A stretch of 64,000 nt of DNA from Siphonodentalium dalli (GCA_032622095.1 CP136066.1:143683559-143747558); one strand, 5' to 3'. Shown: positions 1 to 11,879, counted from the first letter of the stretch. Numbers and translations are program-made. The notes: generated by a model not told the origin, from the letters alone.

Positions 1-300
1 GAGTTTATAAAACGATTTGCAATATTAGCAAATCTTCACAAATTGTTGATAATTTTTTTTAAATTATACTGGAACATGATCATCATAAAGCTGGTCTTTA
101 TATTTTTGTTATATTTTATCTATACATTTGTATCTTGAGTTTTATATAAATAATAATGTGTTGTTTATCAAAGCTACATCAATTAATTTGTTTCTTGATC
201 ACCCTTTGTAATGGAGGCTTCATGTTTCGGGTTGACACATTTTCCATATTAAAACTGAAAATTTATTATATGAACCCTGAGCCTAGTATATCTGTTTAGT
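1..300. other. AT-rich sequence, nothing recognised
   Basis: No domain, repeat or conserved splice pattern was recognised. Confidence 0.5.
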
Positions 301-305
301 TTAAT

Positions 306-388
306 GACTCATGACGGGAGCTGTGCTGGTGAAGCATTAAAGATCGCGTACCAATGCATTCTCTTATATATGCGAGTCTCAGGCATGG
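306..388. mobile_element. MITE family B, truncated copy
   Basis: Family B runs TTAACCCTTYCATGACxGGAG, about 60 bp of spacer, palindrome 1 (CAATGCATTCTCTTATATAT, GCGAGTCTCCCATAGGGAGC and its return), the spacer TAACAATATTTACCTTGACC, palindrome 2 of the same type, ATCTTTAATGCTGCACC, and CTCCCGTCATGAAAGGGTTAA. Here only CATGACGGGAG to GCGAGTCTC survives. Confidence 0.65.
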
Positions 389-679
389 TTTTGTTGTCAG
401 CCAAGGACTATTTTCTTCAAGAAAAACATTCATAAACGTCTCATTTATCAAGATTTATCGGAACTGTTCGTCTGCATTAATTAATGTAATTTCTTCTTTG
501 TATATTATAAAACTGTGTTTCAAGTTGGTTAATGGACTTGACTACTGCCTCGAACATCTAGTTTACGAATGTCCAGTAGCTCGTCCATTAACCATGACAT
601 AAATATATGTCACTGGCAGTTGAAGGCTAAAATTCAGCATTTGCAAGAGCCTTCAAGCCACTTACAACAGATACAAGTA

Positions 680-940
680 CAATAATGCTCTAAATAACCG
701 ACTCCTTAACCACAGATGTGAGAGCTTTCCGATGAATGGCAACAAGCCATATTTCCGACTAAATCCTGAAAAGTTACCTAAGGGAATCCATTATTTAAAT
801 TGGTAAATTTTGGGACCACATTATAAGTCTCACTGAGAGCTTTCCGATGAATGGCAACAAGCCATATTTCCGAGTAAATCCTGAAAAGTTACCCATAATT
901 CTGCTGTGGTTGAGGAGTGGATTATTTAGAGCATTACTAT
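680..940. mobile_element. MITE family A, rearranged copy
   Basis: Family A consensus begins CAGTAATGCCCTAAATAATC, continues GACTCCTTAACCACAGCAGA and ATTATGGGTAACTTTTCAGG, runs to CCATTCATCGGAAAGCTCTC and then returns as its own complement, so the whole (about 210-230 bp) folds into one hairpin between TA dinucleotides. This copy has one short arm and two tandem pieces of the right arm. Confidence 0.75.
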
Positions 941-1259
941 ATGTGCCAAGCAGCCAATATTGAAAGGACAACAAATTAGTGGACATCCCAAGAGAGGAAG
1001 ATTAAAATTGGCCATGATTGAGCAGACATCCCAGGAGTACTTCTACAGATATGATTTGCCAACAAGATATGATACCGATTCCACAGGGAAATGCATGGCC
1101 AATTTTATAAGGAGTGATTGGCTCTGAAGTCAATGTGGAATGGTGCAACACATAAATATTCCCAAGTGCATTTCATTTATATTATGGATATAACAATTAT
1201 ATTGGATAAAATCAGGTAAAATTATGGAATTTGTGCAGGAAATCTGGAACCACATTTAA

Positions 1260-2084
1260 TTAACCCTTCAGTGCCAAGTCCGATTTTTGTATCAACCCAT
1301 ATTTCCTTGGGGCGATTCCTTTCATTACGCTCGCTACTATGAGTAAATTACCCTGGGTAAAAGTGAATGGAATGATTTTTAGTGACTGGAGTAATCTAAA
1401 AATAGCATACTGGAGTAATCTAAAATTGCAAACAAAACATATTTTTTTATTCAGGAAATTTGACAAAACTCACACTGGGCGTGTCGAGAAAACAAAGACT
1501 TAAGTAAATGAGCAAAAAGATCTGATATTCACAATGAAATCAAGCATCAAGCAAAATACATAATTTTAGAACAACCATGTCACTAAGTATCTAAACTTTG
1601 GATAAATAATTTTAACTGTCATTCAATTGAATTATATATTTCTGAATTATATATTACATATTTATGACAAATTACTAAAAATTAAATTCATTCAGTCCAT
1701 TACATAAATATTTTCCATGTGCTTTCTCAGTTGACAACCGATCTTTTCGCGGAAAGTGACATCACATTACAATACTCTCGAAATTACACCTCCTTGGCCG
1801 TATGTGTAGCCAGGGTACTCCGAGTATTTACGCTGAATTTACGCTCGATCATTCCATTCATTGCCCATTGTAATTTCATTACACATAGTACGCGAGCGTA
1901 ATGAAAGGATTCGCCCCCTTGATCATTCTCAAATTTATTGATTATAATAATATGATACATTGATGGAAAGAGCTCTTAGAGCTCTTTCCATCAATGTATC
2001 ACATTATTATAATCAATAAATTTCAAAAATGATCAAGGAAATATGGGTTGATACAAAACTCGGACTTGGCACTGAAAGGGTTAA
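1260..2084. mobile_element. TTAA-flanked non-autonomous element (family E), 0.82 kb
   Basis: TTAACCCTTCAGTGCCAAGT at the left and ACTTGGCACTGAAAGGGTTAA at the right are inverted, extended inward by ATCAACCCATATTTCC and its complement. Both sides carry TTAA, the piggyBac-type target. Subterminal CCTTTCATTACGCTCG (1317) and CGAGCGTAATGAAAGG (1892) are also inverted. A near-perfect palindrome at 1932-2025 is centred on GAGCTCTTAGAGCTC. There is no coding sequence. Confidence 0.8.
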
Positions 2085-2211
2085 AAAAAAATTCGCTGCT
2101 GAATAGGCATTATACCTCTGAAGGAAAGGAAATCATAACCCACGTAACCCATTTCTGTATGAATGAGCAGGAAGAGCTTATAATGTGGTCCCGAAACAAA
2201 ATGTAGGGTAA

Positions 2212-2477
2212 TTAACCCTTTCATGACGGGAGATGCGCTGGTGCAGCATTATAAAGATCATGTGCCAGTGCATTCTCTTATATATGCGAGTCTCCCATAG
2301 GGAGCCTCGCATATATAAGATAATGCACTGGCTTACAAGGTCAAAGTAAATATTGTTAGGCCAATGTATTCTCTGTATATGCGATGATCCCATAGGGAGC
2401 CTCAATATATATATAAGAGAATGCATTGGCACAGGGTTTTCGCTAAATTTCAGGAAGCTCTAGTCATGGAAGGGCTA
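2212..2477. mobile_element. MITE family B
   Basis: TTAACCCTTTCATGACGGGA starts at the TTAA of 2212. Two palindromic cores are present. The end TCATGGAAGGGCTA lacks a clear TTAA. Confidence 0.85.
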
Positions 2478-2479
2478 TA

Positions 2480-3205
2480 GTAACAATCCCAAATTTTAGG
2501 TCAGAAAAAAAGGTGTTCCAAGTAATGCTGAAATGAAAATTTACCATTCCAAAATGGATTCCCTTACTAAATCTATCGCCTATTGGAAATAATTAGTTGC
2601 TTGTATCCTATATAGCCTTGGTATTATCCTAGACAATGATGAATGGTCACAGCTACGGAACCCAAATAGATTTAGAATCGGGATGCCACAAACCATGACT
2701 AGAATGCTGATCTCGATCGGAAATTAGAGATCATGACTAGCTGGCGGAATTAGTCGAGTGACGCTGATAATGATGACACGAGTAACAAAAGAAATTGGTA
2801 ACGTTAATAGCATGGAACCATTGACGTTATCCAGAGATTGAATGTCAAACAGAAAAGCTTGAATAACTGCAGCTCAGTGACGGCAAAATCTGAGATTCCG
2901 TGGCATGTATGTCCGTTATCGTATCTGATAAACCAATCAATACCTAGTGACATCAAACACATATTAAAACTGCTGTCTAAAGGCTATAACTTATCAAAGA
3001 ACCACAAGCGATAGCGATAATGAAAGATGGCACTGTCAGTCCACTGCCAATTCCATGACAATCATTCAGCTTATATCCCCCCAGCATGATTGTTAGAATC
3101 AGGCTCAGAGGATAAACATAGATTTCTGAGCCAGACCACTCACCACGAAGGGCTGATATAGATTATGTGCCCCAAACCCCCTCTCGGAGTCGGCATAAAA
3201 AGCAA
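2480..3205. other. Non-coding stretch before the minisatellite
   Basis: Stops occur frequently in all frames, and no family repeat was found within the window. Confidence 0.5.
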
Positions 3206-3208
3206 ACT

Positions 3209-4016
3209 GTTGTACGAAATGCACCATCTTTTTATGCCTGTTAACAATGCGCCCAAATAAATATGAAATGCACCATCTTTAAGCCCGTTAACAATGCCCC
3301 CAAATAAATATGAAATGCACCATCTTTATGCCTGTTAATAATGCGCCCAAATAAATATGAAATACACCATCTTTATGCCTGTTAACAATGCGCCCAAATA
3401 AATATGAAATGCAACATCTTTATGCCCGTTAACAATGCGCCCAAATAAATATGAAATGCACCATCTTTATGCCTGTTAACAATGCGCCCAAATAAATATG
3501 AAATGCACCATCTTTATGCCTGTTAACAATGCGCCCAAATAAATATGAAATGCACCATCTTTATGCCTGTTAACAATGCGCCCAAATAAATATGAAATGC
3601 ACCATCTTTATGCCTGTTAACAATGCGCCCAAATAAATATGAAATGCACCATCTTTATGCCTGTTAACAATGCGCCCAAATAAATATGAAATGCACCATC
3701 TTTATGCCTGTTAACAATGCGCCCAAATAAATATGAAATATGCACCATCTTTATGCCTGTTAATAATGCGCCCAAATAAATATGAAATATGCACCATCTT
3801 TATGCCTGTTAACAATGCGCCCAAATAAATATGAAATGCACCATCTTTATGCCTGTTAATAATGCACCCAAATAAATATGAAATGCACCATCTTTATGCC
3901 TGTTAACAATGCGCCCAAATAAATATGAAATGCACAATCTTTATGCCTGTTAACAATGCGGCCAAATAAATATGAAATGCACCATCTTTATGCCTGTTAA
4001 TAATGCACCCAAATAA
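3209..4016. repeat. 47-bp minisatellite (about 17 copies)
   Basis: The unit ATGAAATGCACCATCTTTAT + GCCTGTTAACAATGCGCCCA + AATAAAT repeats head to tail. The first units are degenerate, and two units carry an extra AT. No long open frame runs through it. AATAAA occurs in every unit. Confidence 0.95.
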
Positions 4017-4204
4017 AACAGACAACATACAGAGAAACACCATATGGATTCCCATATGTTTATTTGTAGAGATGTTAAAATAATAAGTTCAAGAAACAAG
4101 GCTGCTATGTTGAAATTTAAACGAGACAAATACCCCTACAAATGAATGAATTGGAATCACTTTAAGTTACTATACCTAATAGTGAGTATCCATTCATATT
4201 TGAA

Positions 4205-4443
4205 CTAACCCTTTCATGACTGGAACTTTCTCAAATGCTGTAAAAACCCTGTGACATGCATTCTCTTAGACTCGCATATATAAAAGAATAAATTGGCCAA
4301 ACAATATTTACCTTGACCTTACAGTGTATTCTCTTAATTTATATATGCCAGGCTGCCTATGGGAGACTCGTATATATAAGAGAATGCACTAGCACAGGAT
4401 CTTTAATGATGCACCAGTGGAGCTCCCGTCATGAAAGGGTTAA
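4205..4443. mobile_element. MITE family B
   Basis: Complete from CTAACCCTTTCATGAC to GTCATGAAAGGGTTAA. The first palindrome is shortened. Confidence 0.87.
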
Positions 4444-4479
4444 AAACAATTCACCAGCAATTATTGAGTTAGCAGACAG

Positions 4480-4726
4480 TTAACCCTTCCATGACTGGAG
4501 CTTCCTCAAATTTTGCAAAATTATGTGTCAATACATTCTCTTATACATGCGAATCTCCCATAGGGAGCCTCACATATATAAGAGAATACCTTGTCCTAAC
4601 AACATTTACCAGTGCATTCTCTGATATATGCTAGGCTCACTATGGGAGACTCACAAATATAAGAGAATGTACTGGCACAGGATCTTTAATGATGGACCAG
4701 TGGAGCTCCCATTGCGAAAGGGTTAA
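4480..4726. mobile_element. MITE family B with TTAA on both sides
   Basis: TTAACCCTTCCATGACTGGA to GCGAAAGGGTTAA. Both palindromic cores are present. It lies 36 bp from the preceding copy in the same orientation. Confidence 0.9.
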
Positions 4727-4747
4727 GATTCTCATAAAGGCCTTCTA

Positions 4748-4920
4748 CAGTAATGCCCTAAGTAATCGACTCCTTAACCACAGCAGAATTATGGGTAACT
4801 TTTCAGGATTTCGGGGAGAGCTTTCCGATGAATGGCAACAAGCCATATTTCCGACTAAATCCTGAAAAGTTACCCATAATTCTACTGTGGTTAAGGAGTC
4901 GATTACTTTGGGCATTACTG
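4748..4920. mobile_element. MITE family A, copy with shortened left arm
   Basis: Both ends are present, but the left arm lacks about 45 bp next to the centre (GGATTTCGGGGAGAGC junction). Confidence 0.85.
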
Positions 4921-4974
4921 AAGTTCTTGTATGTTGAAATTCAGTCCACAAGAGTAAGCAAAATAGCTTTCCGA

Positions 4975-5066
4975 TGAATGGCAACAAGCCATATTTCCGA
5001 CTAAATTCTGAAAAGTTACCCATAATTCTGATGTGGTTAAGGAGTCGATTACTTTGGGCATTACTG
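4975..5066. mobile_element. MITE family A, right-arm fragment
   Basis: Only the half from GCTTTCCGATGAATGG to GGGCATTACTG is present. It is followed by the same TGAAGTTCTTGTATGTTGAA sequence as the copy at 4748-4920, so the pair arose by local duplication. Confidence 0.8.
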
Positions 5067-5729
5067 AAGTTCTTGTATGTTGAAATTCAGACCACAAGAG
5101 TAAGCAAAATAAATTTGCAAACTCGCTAAATTTTAAGAGCTATTAAAGTCCCTACAAATGAATTAACGGGAATGAATAACTTCTCATCAGCATGTATTCA
5201 GTTACCAAACAGATAAAACTTTCATATCGGCTTGCTATTTCTTCTGTGTTGAAATTTATTCTATGTTGAAATTGAGCCCACAAACGTAAGCAAAACCAAT
5301 TTACAAGCACATTTGATTCTATAAAAACTTTCTCTAAGTTCCTTAAATGAACAAGTGGGAATAAACAAGTCCCCATCAGCAAGTTGTAAGTGCAGTTATC
5401 AAAGGGCTTAAGATCTGGGTTGTAGTTAGTTCCGGTTGTTGAAAATGAGTAAACAAAATCAAGCACACTTCATTTTATGAGTGCCTTCTAAGAAACTAAT
5501 GATATGTTGGGAATCCCCTTCACTTGGAAAATCCCCTTCAGATTGAACTACATCACATTTATAGACAGTGCCTCACACCACTCCGCAGACCTTGACAAAG
5601 ACGGCGCGGAGCAAACGATTAATATTTTAATATAGGCCTGCTTCTTCTGCAGTGTTTGAGTCCATGAAAGTAAAGCAAAATCAAAACACAAGCACACAAG
5701 ATTTTAAAGGAACATGCTTAGTTCCATTA

Positions 5730-5766
5730 CAGTAATGCCCTAAATAATCAACTCCTTAACCACAGC
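5730..5766. mobile_element. MITE family A, left-end fragment
   Basis: 37 bp of the left terminus, CAGTAATGCCCTAAATAATC onward to CCACAGC. Confidence 0.7.
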
Positions 5767-6275
5767 ATCTCATGTGCCTTCTAGCTCACTGTGTTAATAC
5801 ACAGAAGTGTAGAAATAAGTGCTCATATAAAATGTGAAACTCTTTTTATCTCCATATGTGTATTAAAAACAAGGTATCAAATACCTTAATGTGCTGACAT
5901 GACAACTAAACTGTGCAGATGAAAAATGTGTAAATTGGTGAGTAGAGTAGTTATCTGGTGGCAGGCTTAATTTAGTGGGGAGTGGGTGTCAGAAGCAAGG
6001 GGGCACAACTTCCAGAAAAGGGCAATATTTTTAGTCAGGGGTACCTAAAAAGCTGTATTTTTAAGCACTTTGAATGATTTACACATGGGTGAAATGCGCA
6101 AACAACTCATTCTCTGTGAGAAATAGCTGTACTTGGGATAATCTGGGATCATTGTGTTTTTGACTGAAACTTAATCCAAGTTTAGTCATTTCATCACCAA
6201 TAATAAAGAAATATTTGTTTTGAATTTCATAATTTTGAGATCAAATACCGTATAGGAAATTGTACTTTATACCAA
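5765..6275. repeat. Duplicated segment, copy 1
   Basis: TCATGTGCCTTCTAGC, GTGAAACTCTTTTTATCTCC, CAAGGTATCAAATACCTTAA and GTAGGAAATTGTACTTTATA-type words occur in the same order at 12905-13555. It ends at the ATG of the SGNH-like relic. Confidence 0.75.
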
Positions 6276-6808
6276 ATGGATATACTCTCTATTAGCAAAA
6301 AATCTCTTATTTTGTCGGATGGCACCATTAGAAAATTGGTTGACTCAATACACCCTAACGTAGATTTTGAAATTTTCTCAGACTTTTCATTCAACAATGT
6401 CATAAATTTTGCAACACATAATACGAGTAAATTCAGTAAAACCTTGGAACAGATCCTAATTAATGTCGGAATCATTGACATCAAAGAAGGGATGGAAAAT
6501 CGGGCAAATCCCTCCCGGATATTCAGAAAAATCTAGGAATAAAGATTTCGAACAGTGTGTCGAAAATCAAGAAAGCTTTCCCGAAAGCCAAAATTTTCTT
6601 TCAACTCTTAGATTTCAACGATAATTTGCCGCAAGAACAATTAATTTCAAAATTCAACTCCATGGTGAGGAACATCAGGGACAAAAGTAATTTCACAGCA
6701 AAATTTCCTCCCTACCGACAAACCAAATTTATAAAGTGTGTTAATACAGCCAACAAATTAGATATTTTTTGGACACAATCGACCGCCAAGCACTTTCACT
6801 TTAAATTC
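6276..6808 (+). pseudogene. Degenerate SGNH/GDSL-hydrolase-like coding relic
   Basis: Frame 1 (6276-6536) reads SLILSDGTIRKLVDSIHPNV and then QILINVGIIDIKEG. After a frameshift near 6540 the next frame reads KAFPKAKIFFQLLDFNDNLP, FNSMVRNI and, at the end, DIFWTQSTAKHFHFKF. The order resembles SGNH hydrolases: block I GDS (here SDG), block III GxND (here GIID) and block V DxxH (here DIFW). All three signatures are damaged, so it is a pseudogene if the assignment is right. A family A MITE half ends it. The 500 bp upstream recurs near 13 kb, so the relic may belong to a repeat. Confidence 0.4.
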
Positions 6809-6810
6809 AG

Positions 6811-6916
6811 TGAGAGCTTTCCGATGAATGGCAACAAGCCATATTTCCGACTAAATCCTGAAAAGTTACCCATAATTCTGCTGTGGTTAAGGAGTCGATT
6901 ATTTAGGGCATTACTG
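6811..6916. mobile_element. MITE family A, right-arm fragment truncating an SGNH-like relic
   Basis: The half element begins TGAGAGCTTTCCGATG and ends CATTACTG next to TA. The open frame of the upstream coding relic runs into it. Confidence 0.8.
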
Positions 6917-6960
6917 TAAATGAATCAGTGGGAATAAGTACATGTAGCTTCTCATCAGCA

Positions 6961-7282
6961 CAAGCCTGCAAATATTGTGTCTGAATGAGACACGCATCAG
7001 GCTAGAATCATCAAATTCCCCTCTGTTCTGGGAAGTTTCTATAGCCCCTAGCTTGCAGAAGATAAAATGCAAAATTGAGGTGACTAATGGGTGAACATCT
7101 CCAACTTCAACTGGGGAAATTCAATCTGATCCTACAGCTCTCATAGCACTTGAGGCCTATAAGCAGAATGAGGTTCCCAGAGGTTGAATTTGGTGATGCT
7201 AATCCTGCTGGATAGCATCACTAAAAATAAACCCTCTGGGGACCTCATTCTGCAAATGACAGACACACTATTAACAGGCATG
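6961..7282. mobile_element. MITE family C
   Basis: Family C starts CAAGCCTGCAAATAGTGTGT and CTGTCATTTGCAGAATGAGG, contains one hairpin (GGTGAATTTAGTGATGCTA and return) near each end and a spacer with GGTGATGTTCACCCATTAG, and ends ACACACTAAACTCAGGCTTG. This copy has a degenerate left hairpin. Confidence 0.75.
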
Positions 7283-7511
7283 CATCAGCAGAGTATTCAG
7301 TTCTCAAAGGGTTAATTTTGGGTTGTAGTATTAAATACATATACTTCTATGTTGAAATTGATTCCATGAAAGTTAACAAAATCAATTTTGAAGCACTTTT
7401 TTTCAGAAAGCTTTCTAAGTCCCTAAAAATAAATTAATGGGAATAACTCATCAGCAGGTATCAAGTTATCAAAGGGTTATAGTTCTGGGTTGTACCGTTG
7501 TAGTTTAAAGA

Positions 7512-7739
7512 CAGTAATGCCCTAATTAATCGACTCCATAACCACAGCAGAATTATGGGTAACTTTTCAGGATTTAGTTGGAAATATGGCTTGTTACCAT
7601 TCATCGGAAAGCTCTCAGGGAGAGCTTTCTCGGGGAGAGCTTTCCGATGAATGGCAACAAGCCATATTTCCGACTAAATCCTGAAAAGTTACCCATAATT
7701 CTGCTGTGGTTATGGAGTCGATTAATTAGGGCATTGCTG
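7512..7739. mobile_element. MITE family A, complete copy
   Basis: Both 95-100 bp arms are present with near-perfect pairing. The loop CTCAGGGAGAGCTTTCTCGG is a short direct duplication of the centre. Confidence 0.9.
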
Positions 7740-7971
7740 TATTTCTATGTTGAACTTGCAAGGAATTAAACAATCTCAGGCACACTTCATTATACCATGA
7801 AAGCCTCCTAAAAAAACAATAATAAGTTGCAATCCCCTTTACAATGAAGATTTCACTCTGATATCTGACCACATTGGAATACCCCCTTGATTGATAATGC
7901 TTCATGCCACTCAGCAGACACGGTGACAGATCAACTTTAGTATAAAATTAGATCACTCCATGAATCTCTAC

Positions 7972-8422
7972 TCATTTGCAGAATGAGGTCCCCAGAGGGT
8001 GAATTTAATAATGCTATCCCGCACAGTGGGCTAGCATCACTAAATTCACCCTCTGGGGACCTCATTCTGCTTAGGCTTCATCTTCTCTGGAAAGTTTCTT
8101 TATTCTAAAATTTCTATAGAAACTTCTTCACATATATTCCTTTTTCTTTTTTAGTTTAGTTTCTTTATATCCAGTGTTATATCCCCAAATTGGCAGACAA
8201 CACATTGCATAATCGAGGTTCCCAATGGGTGTACATCACAATATTCACCATTTGGGAACTTCATTCTGAGTCTATGTCTTCCATAGCAGATGAGGCCATG
8301 CAGAAAGGGGCTCTCAGAGGGGGAATTTGGTGATGGTAGCCCACTATGTGGGATAGCACCACTAAATTCACGCTCTGGGGGACCTCATTCTGCAAATGAC
8401 AGGCACACTAAACTCAGGCTTG
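7972..8422. mobile_element. MITE family C
   Basis: Starts at CATTTGCAGAATGAGGTCCC (outermost bases lost) and ends CTAAACTCAGGCTTG, with both end hairpins. Confidence 0.82.
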
Positions 8423-8491
8423 ACAGAAACTATTATACATGTATTGTGGTTAGTTTCAAATAAATCATTCATTACTTCTCCTCAGCACATA

Positions 8492-8704
8492 CAGTAATGC
8501 CCTAAGTAATCGACTCCATAACCACAGCAGAATTATGGGTAATTTTTCAGGATTTAGTCGGAAATATGGCTTGTTGCCATTCATCGGAAAGCTCTCCCCG
8601 AGAGCTTTCCGATGAATGGCAATAAGCCATATTTATGACTAAATCCTGAAAAGTTACCCATAATTCTGCTGTGGTTATGGAGTCGATAACTTAGGGCATT
8701 ACTG
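8492..8704. mobile_element. MITE family A, complete copy with TA duplication
   Basis: Bounded by TA at 8490-8491 and 8705-8706. The arms meet at CTCTCCCCGAGAG. Confidence 0.92.
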
Positions 8705-8883
8705 TATGCAGTTAGCAAACGGTTAAAATTGTCATATAGGCCTGCCAGATCTTCATGTTGAAATATAGTCCACAAAAGTAAGCAAAATAAATATACCGGT
8801 AAAAGCATAGTTGATTTTATAAAAGCTTTCTTAGTCCCTATAAATGAATCCATGGGAATAAATAGCTTCTCGTCAGCAAGTAT

Positions 8884-9240
8884 TCATTAAAGTGACGTAA
8901 AACACTCCGGTATGGTGATCAAAAGAAATTGAGAATAATTTTGGTCAAAGTAGTTATTTTTTCGAATATTAATCCAAATTGACAACACACACACCGTCAT
9001 TCATATATATTAATTAAAGGCAATGACTCAAATTGATGGCAAAATCACTTGAGTTTGTTTATCGCCGATAGTTTTGTCCCGAATCGATAGTTTTGTCCCG
9101 AATCGAGATATAAATATTAACAATTGAGTATAGTTCAGACTATGTTTTCTATGGTATGCATGGTCCATTTCTATGAAGTTTTTGGCAATGTTTGTAGAAT
9201 GCTACATTCCCCAGGTTGGGATAGCACCTGAGCACTAACT
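8884..9240. repeat. Interspersed repeat family H, copy 1
   Basis: ACACTCCGGTATGGTGATCA, TTGACAACACACACACCGTC, TATCGCCGATAGTTTTGTCC and TAGAATGCTACATTCCCC appear in complementary form and reverse order at 35470-35790. A 23-bp segment (GATAGTTTTGTCCCGAATCG core) is tandemly duplicated here only. Confidence 0.75.
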
Positions 9241-9738
9241 TATCAATTTCACGCACCAGACCAAATCCATAATATGTCTTTAATCAAAGTGTTAATTTTG
9301 CATTGTATGTAGTTACACTGTACTTCTAGGTTGAAACTGAGTCCACAAAAGTAAATAAAATCAAGTACACTTGATTATAGGAGTCTTCTAAGAAACCAAT
9401 AAGTTGGGAATCCCTTTCACAACGAAGATTTCACTCAATACCTGACCGCGTTGGAAAATCCCCTTGAGATTGAAAGTACATCACATGGGACAATGGCTCA
9501 CTACACTCGGCAAGACGCGGTGACAAAGACGGAGCGTCTGTAAGTGATAATCACTACAAAAAGACTTCCTGGGACAACATGTAATTTTATTAGACAAGAT
9601 AGAGCTATTGTGAAATGAGGTTTCTTCCATGGACTACCTGTCATACAACTGTGAATTGATCTTGAGGCTGGTAGTATACTGAAGTCTTATATAGAATCTC
9701 CTGGTGATGAGCTATAATAGGAACTGCAGAGCAAACAA

Positions 9739-9918
9739 CAAGGCCCTAAATAATCGACTCCTTAACCACAGCAGAATTATGGGTAATTTTTCAGGGTTTA
9801 GTTGGAAATATGGCTTTTTGCCATTCATCGGAAAGCTCTGCCATATTTCCAACTAAAACCTGAAAAATTACCCATAATTCTGCTGTGGTTAAGGAGTCGA
9901 TTATTTAGGGCATTACTG
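9739..9918. mobile_element. MITE family A, copy with asymmetric centre
   Basis: The left terminus is altered (AACAAGGCCCTAAATAATCG) and the right arm lacks the CCGATGAATGG segment. Both arms share AATTTTTCAGG instead of AACTTTTCAGG, so they changed together. Confidence 0.85.
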
Positions 9919-9974
9919 TACCAAGATCAAATCATGAATCTCTACCCTGGGTATTAAACGCCCGTAGTGTTCAT

Positions 9975-10295
9975 TTTCCATGAGTACAAAACCTGGGAAC
10001 TTTTTTATCTTCTGACCTGTTCTGAAAGGGAACTTTATCACATTGAACAAACAAGGCAGGGAATATAGTTCTTTGTCAATACTTGTTCCTCAATAATCTA
10101 CTTCACATTAGGGGGCAGTCCCAGATTGAGATTGTATGCTTTCTGTGACTATTGTGAGCCGATATCGCAATAAACATTGAATATAATTACCCATATTATC
10201 TAAGAAATATATTTCGAGCATTATTTTTCGACTTTATAAGGTTCCCTGTCAAAACTTCAAAAACATTCCCAGGTTTTGTACTGGTGGAATGTGAT
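9975..10295. repeat. Inverted repeat of about 320 bp span
   Basis: GTACAAAACCTGGGAAC at the left and TTCCCAGGTTTTGTAC at the right, followed by AAAGGGAACTTTAT and its partner AAGGTTCCCTG. It could be a small MITE. Confidence 0.65.
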
Positions 10296-10340
10296 CTCGA
10301 CGGGGGTTAATCAGGGTCAAGATTCGTGACATGACTATGT

Positions 10341-11378
10341 GTATACCAGACCTGTTAAGTTTTGAAAATGTCAATCCGTGAGATTTTTGCGGGTGGTATG
10401 CCCAAATATGTTCATGTTCCAAAAATAATTTTTATGATGAAAATTGCATATTTTTTATGAGTTTCTATTTTATAAATATATAGACCTAAATAAAATGGCA
10501 ATGAATGTCCTGTTGGTAATTGTAATAGAGCTGCTCTGTGTGGGAGATACCACCATTTATTGTAAAGAAAGAAGCAGATCACACTTCGTAAAAATACTAA
10601 GAATTCCACCGGATACAGCCGGATATGCACGAAACCGAAAGTAGAACATCGTAATAAACGACAAAATGGACTCATCTTACGGTTTAAACCCACAAAAGAA
10701 ATCAACACATTCCACCATTTATTAAGAAATTTTAAGAAGCAGAAACTTTGTTTAAAGTTAGTCAAAACGAACCCTAGTTACACAGGTTACAACCGGACAT
10801 GTATGCGTGAAACCGAAAGTACAAAAGGACCCGTCTTAATGCATACCACTATCAGTGAACTTAAATCATAAAGTATCCATTACTTATGTTCATCAATGGG
10901 GCCTCACAATACAGCTGCACACTTGTGATTAAACGTATTGTTTTATTTCGTTTGCAATGCATGCCACTAATCCGTTACTAAGAAATGTCATCAATGAGGC
11001 CTAACAATACAGAACTTTGCACACTTGTGATTATACGTATTGTTTACTAAAATAACACCCTTTATACGTGTGGCTTCACAAGAGTGTGAAAAACAATTAA
11101 TATCAGTCACAGTTCACCACAACTTGAGTCTTCAATCAAAAGTTACCGACGGTACATTCTGTGAATGTTAATGTGTGGGTATTTACGATACCGGAAGTCA
11201 CTGTCATTTTGGGAATTCCCGCAAATGCACGAATTAAAAAAAACTTCGTTTTGGGATTTTCAATGTGGGGTTTTGACGAATCCGTGAGAAATTGGGTGTT
11301 ATCCGTGTTTGCGGAATTGCCGTGACAATCCGTGAGTCTCACGGACAATCCGTGAAACTTAACAGCTCTGGTGTATAC
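10341..11378. mobile_element. 1.04-kb element with GTATACCAGACCTGTTAAG ends
   Basis: GTATACCAGACCTGTTAAGT on the left matches the complement of the right end (AACTTAACAGCTCTGGTGTATAC region), with a further shared CAATCCGTGAG word inward. The interior holds direct pairs such as CCGGATATGCACGAAACCGA (10619) and CCGGACATGTATGCGTGAAA (10794). No coding domain was recognised, and the superfamily is not assigned. Confidence 0.6.
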
Positions 11379-11879
11379 CCAACCATCCCAACATATCTAC
11401 CATACATGTCGGCTCTGATTTATCTTTAAATAGTCAGGTTCACCAACTGGGTTATGTTCAAGGGCAGAGCTAGAGGTTTTCGATTTGGAAGGGTTGTTCA
11501 CATCCCTATTACTGTTTACACACTTCCATTCATTTATGCTTTGAGGAAATCCATAAACCCGTGCACATGTTGTTGAGAGTTTGTAAGTGAAAGCTTGTGT
11601 AAAGTTTAGATAAAATCTAATGAAAACATATCTTAGTTTAGAAGATATTTGAAAACTTACCAAAGTACAGATAAATTAGATTAATAGAGGATAAACAGTG
11701 TCACTTGAAGGGAAATAAATTTAAACATGTGATTTAAAAATATTGCTTTTAATTATCATCGCTGTTATTAGCTGATCTACAGTCATTTAATGTGCCCTCC
11801 AGATCGCTCAGGTTCACGCTCAGGTTCACGCACAGAGGTTAGAGATACACAGAGGTTAGAGATAAACCTGGTTCCTAGA

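Larger units (their letters stand above)
4900..9560. repeat. Cluster of diverged repeated blocks around MITEs
   Basis: Two block types recur between the MITEs. One has GTTGAAATTGAGTCCACAAA and AGTAAGCAAAATCAA, then TAAGTCCCTAAAAATGAATT, GGGAATAAATAACTTCTCAT and CAGCA (about 4925, 5065, 5262, 7340, 8755, 9325). The other has AAGTTGGGAATCCCTTTCAC, TTGGAAAATCCCCTTGAG and GACAAAGACGG (about 5500, 7820, 9395). They suggest tandem duplication of a unit of about 2 kb, later broken by MITEs. No coding sequence was recognised. Confidence 0.65.

Noticed and set aside
2178-2432. Recurring frames containing MHSLIYASL or QCILLYMRGSLW peptides
   Set aside because: These peptides are translations of the family B palindromic core, found at many sites on both strands.
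3209-4016. CRISPR array
   Set aside because: The repeats are contiguous with no unique spacers, in eukaryotic DNA. It is a minisatellite.
8581-8853. Recurring frames with MGNFSGFSRKYGLLPFIGKL peptides
   Set aside because: They are translations of the family A hairpin arms.
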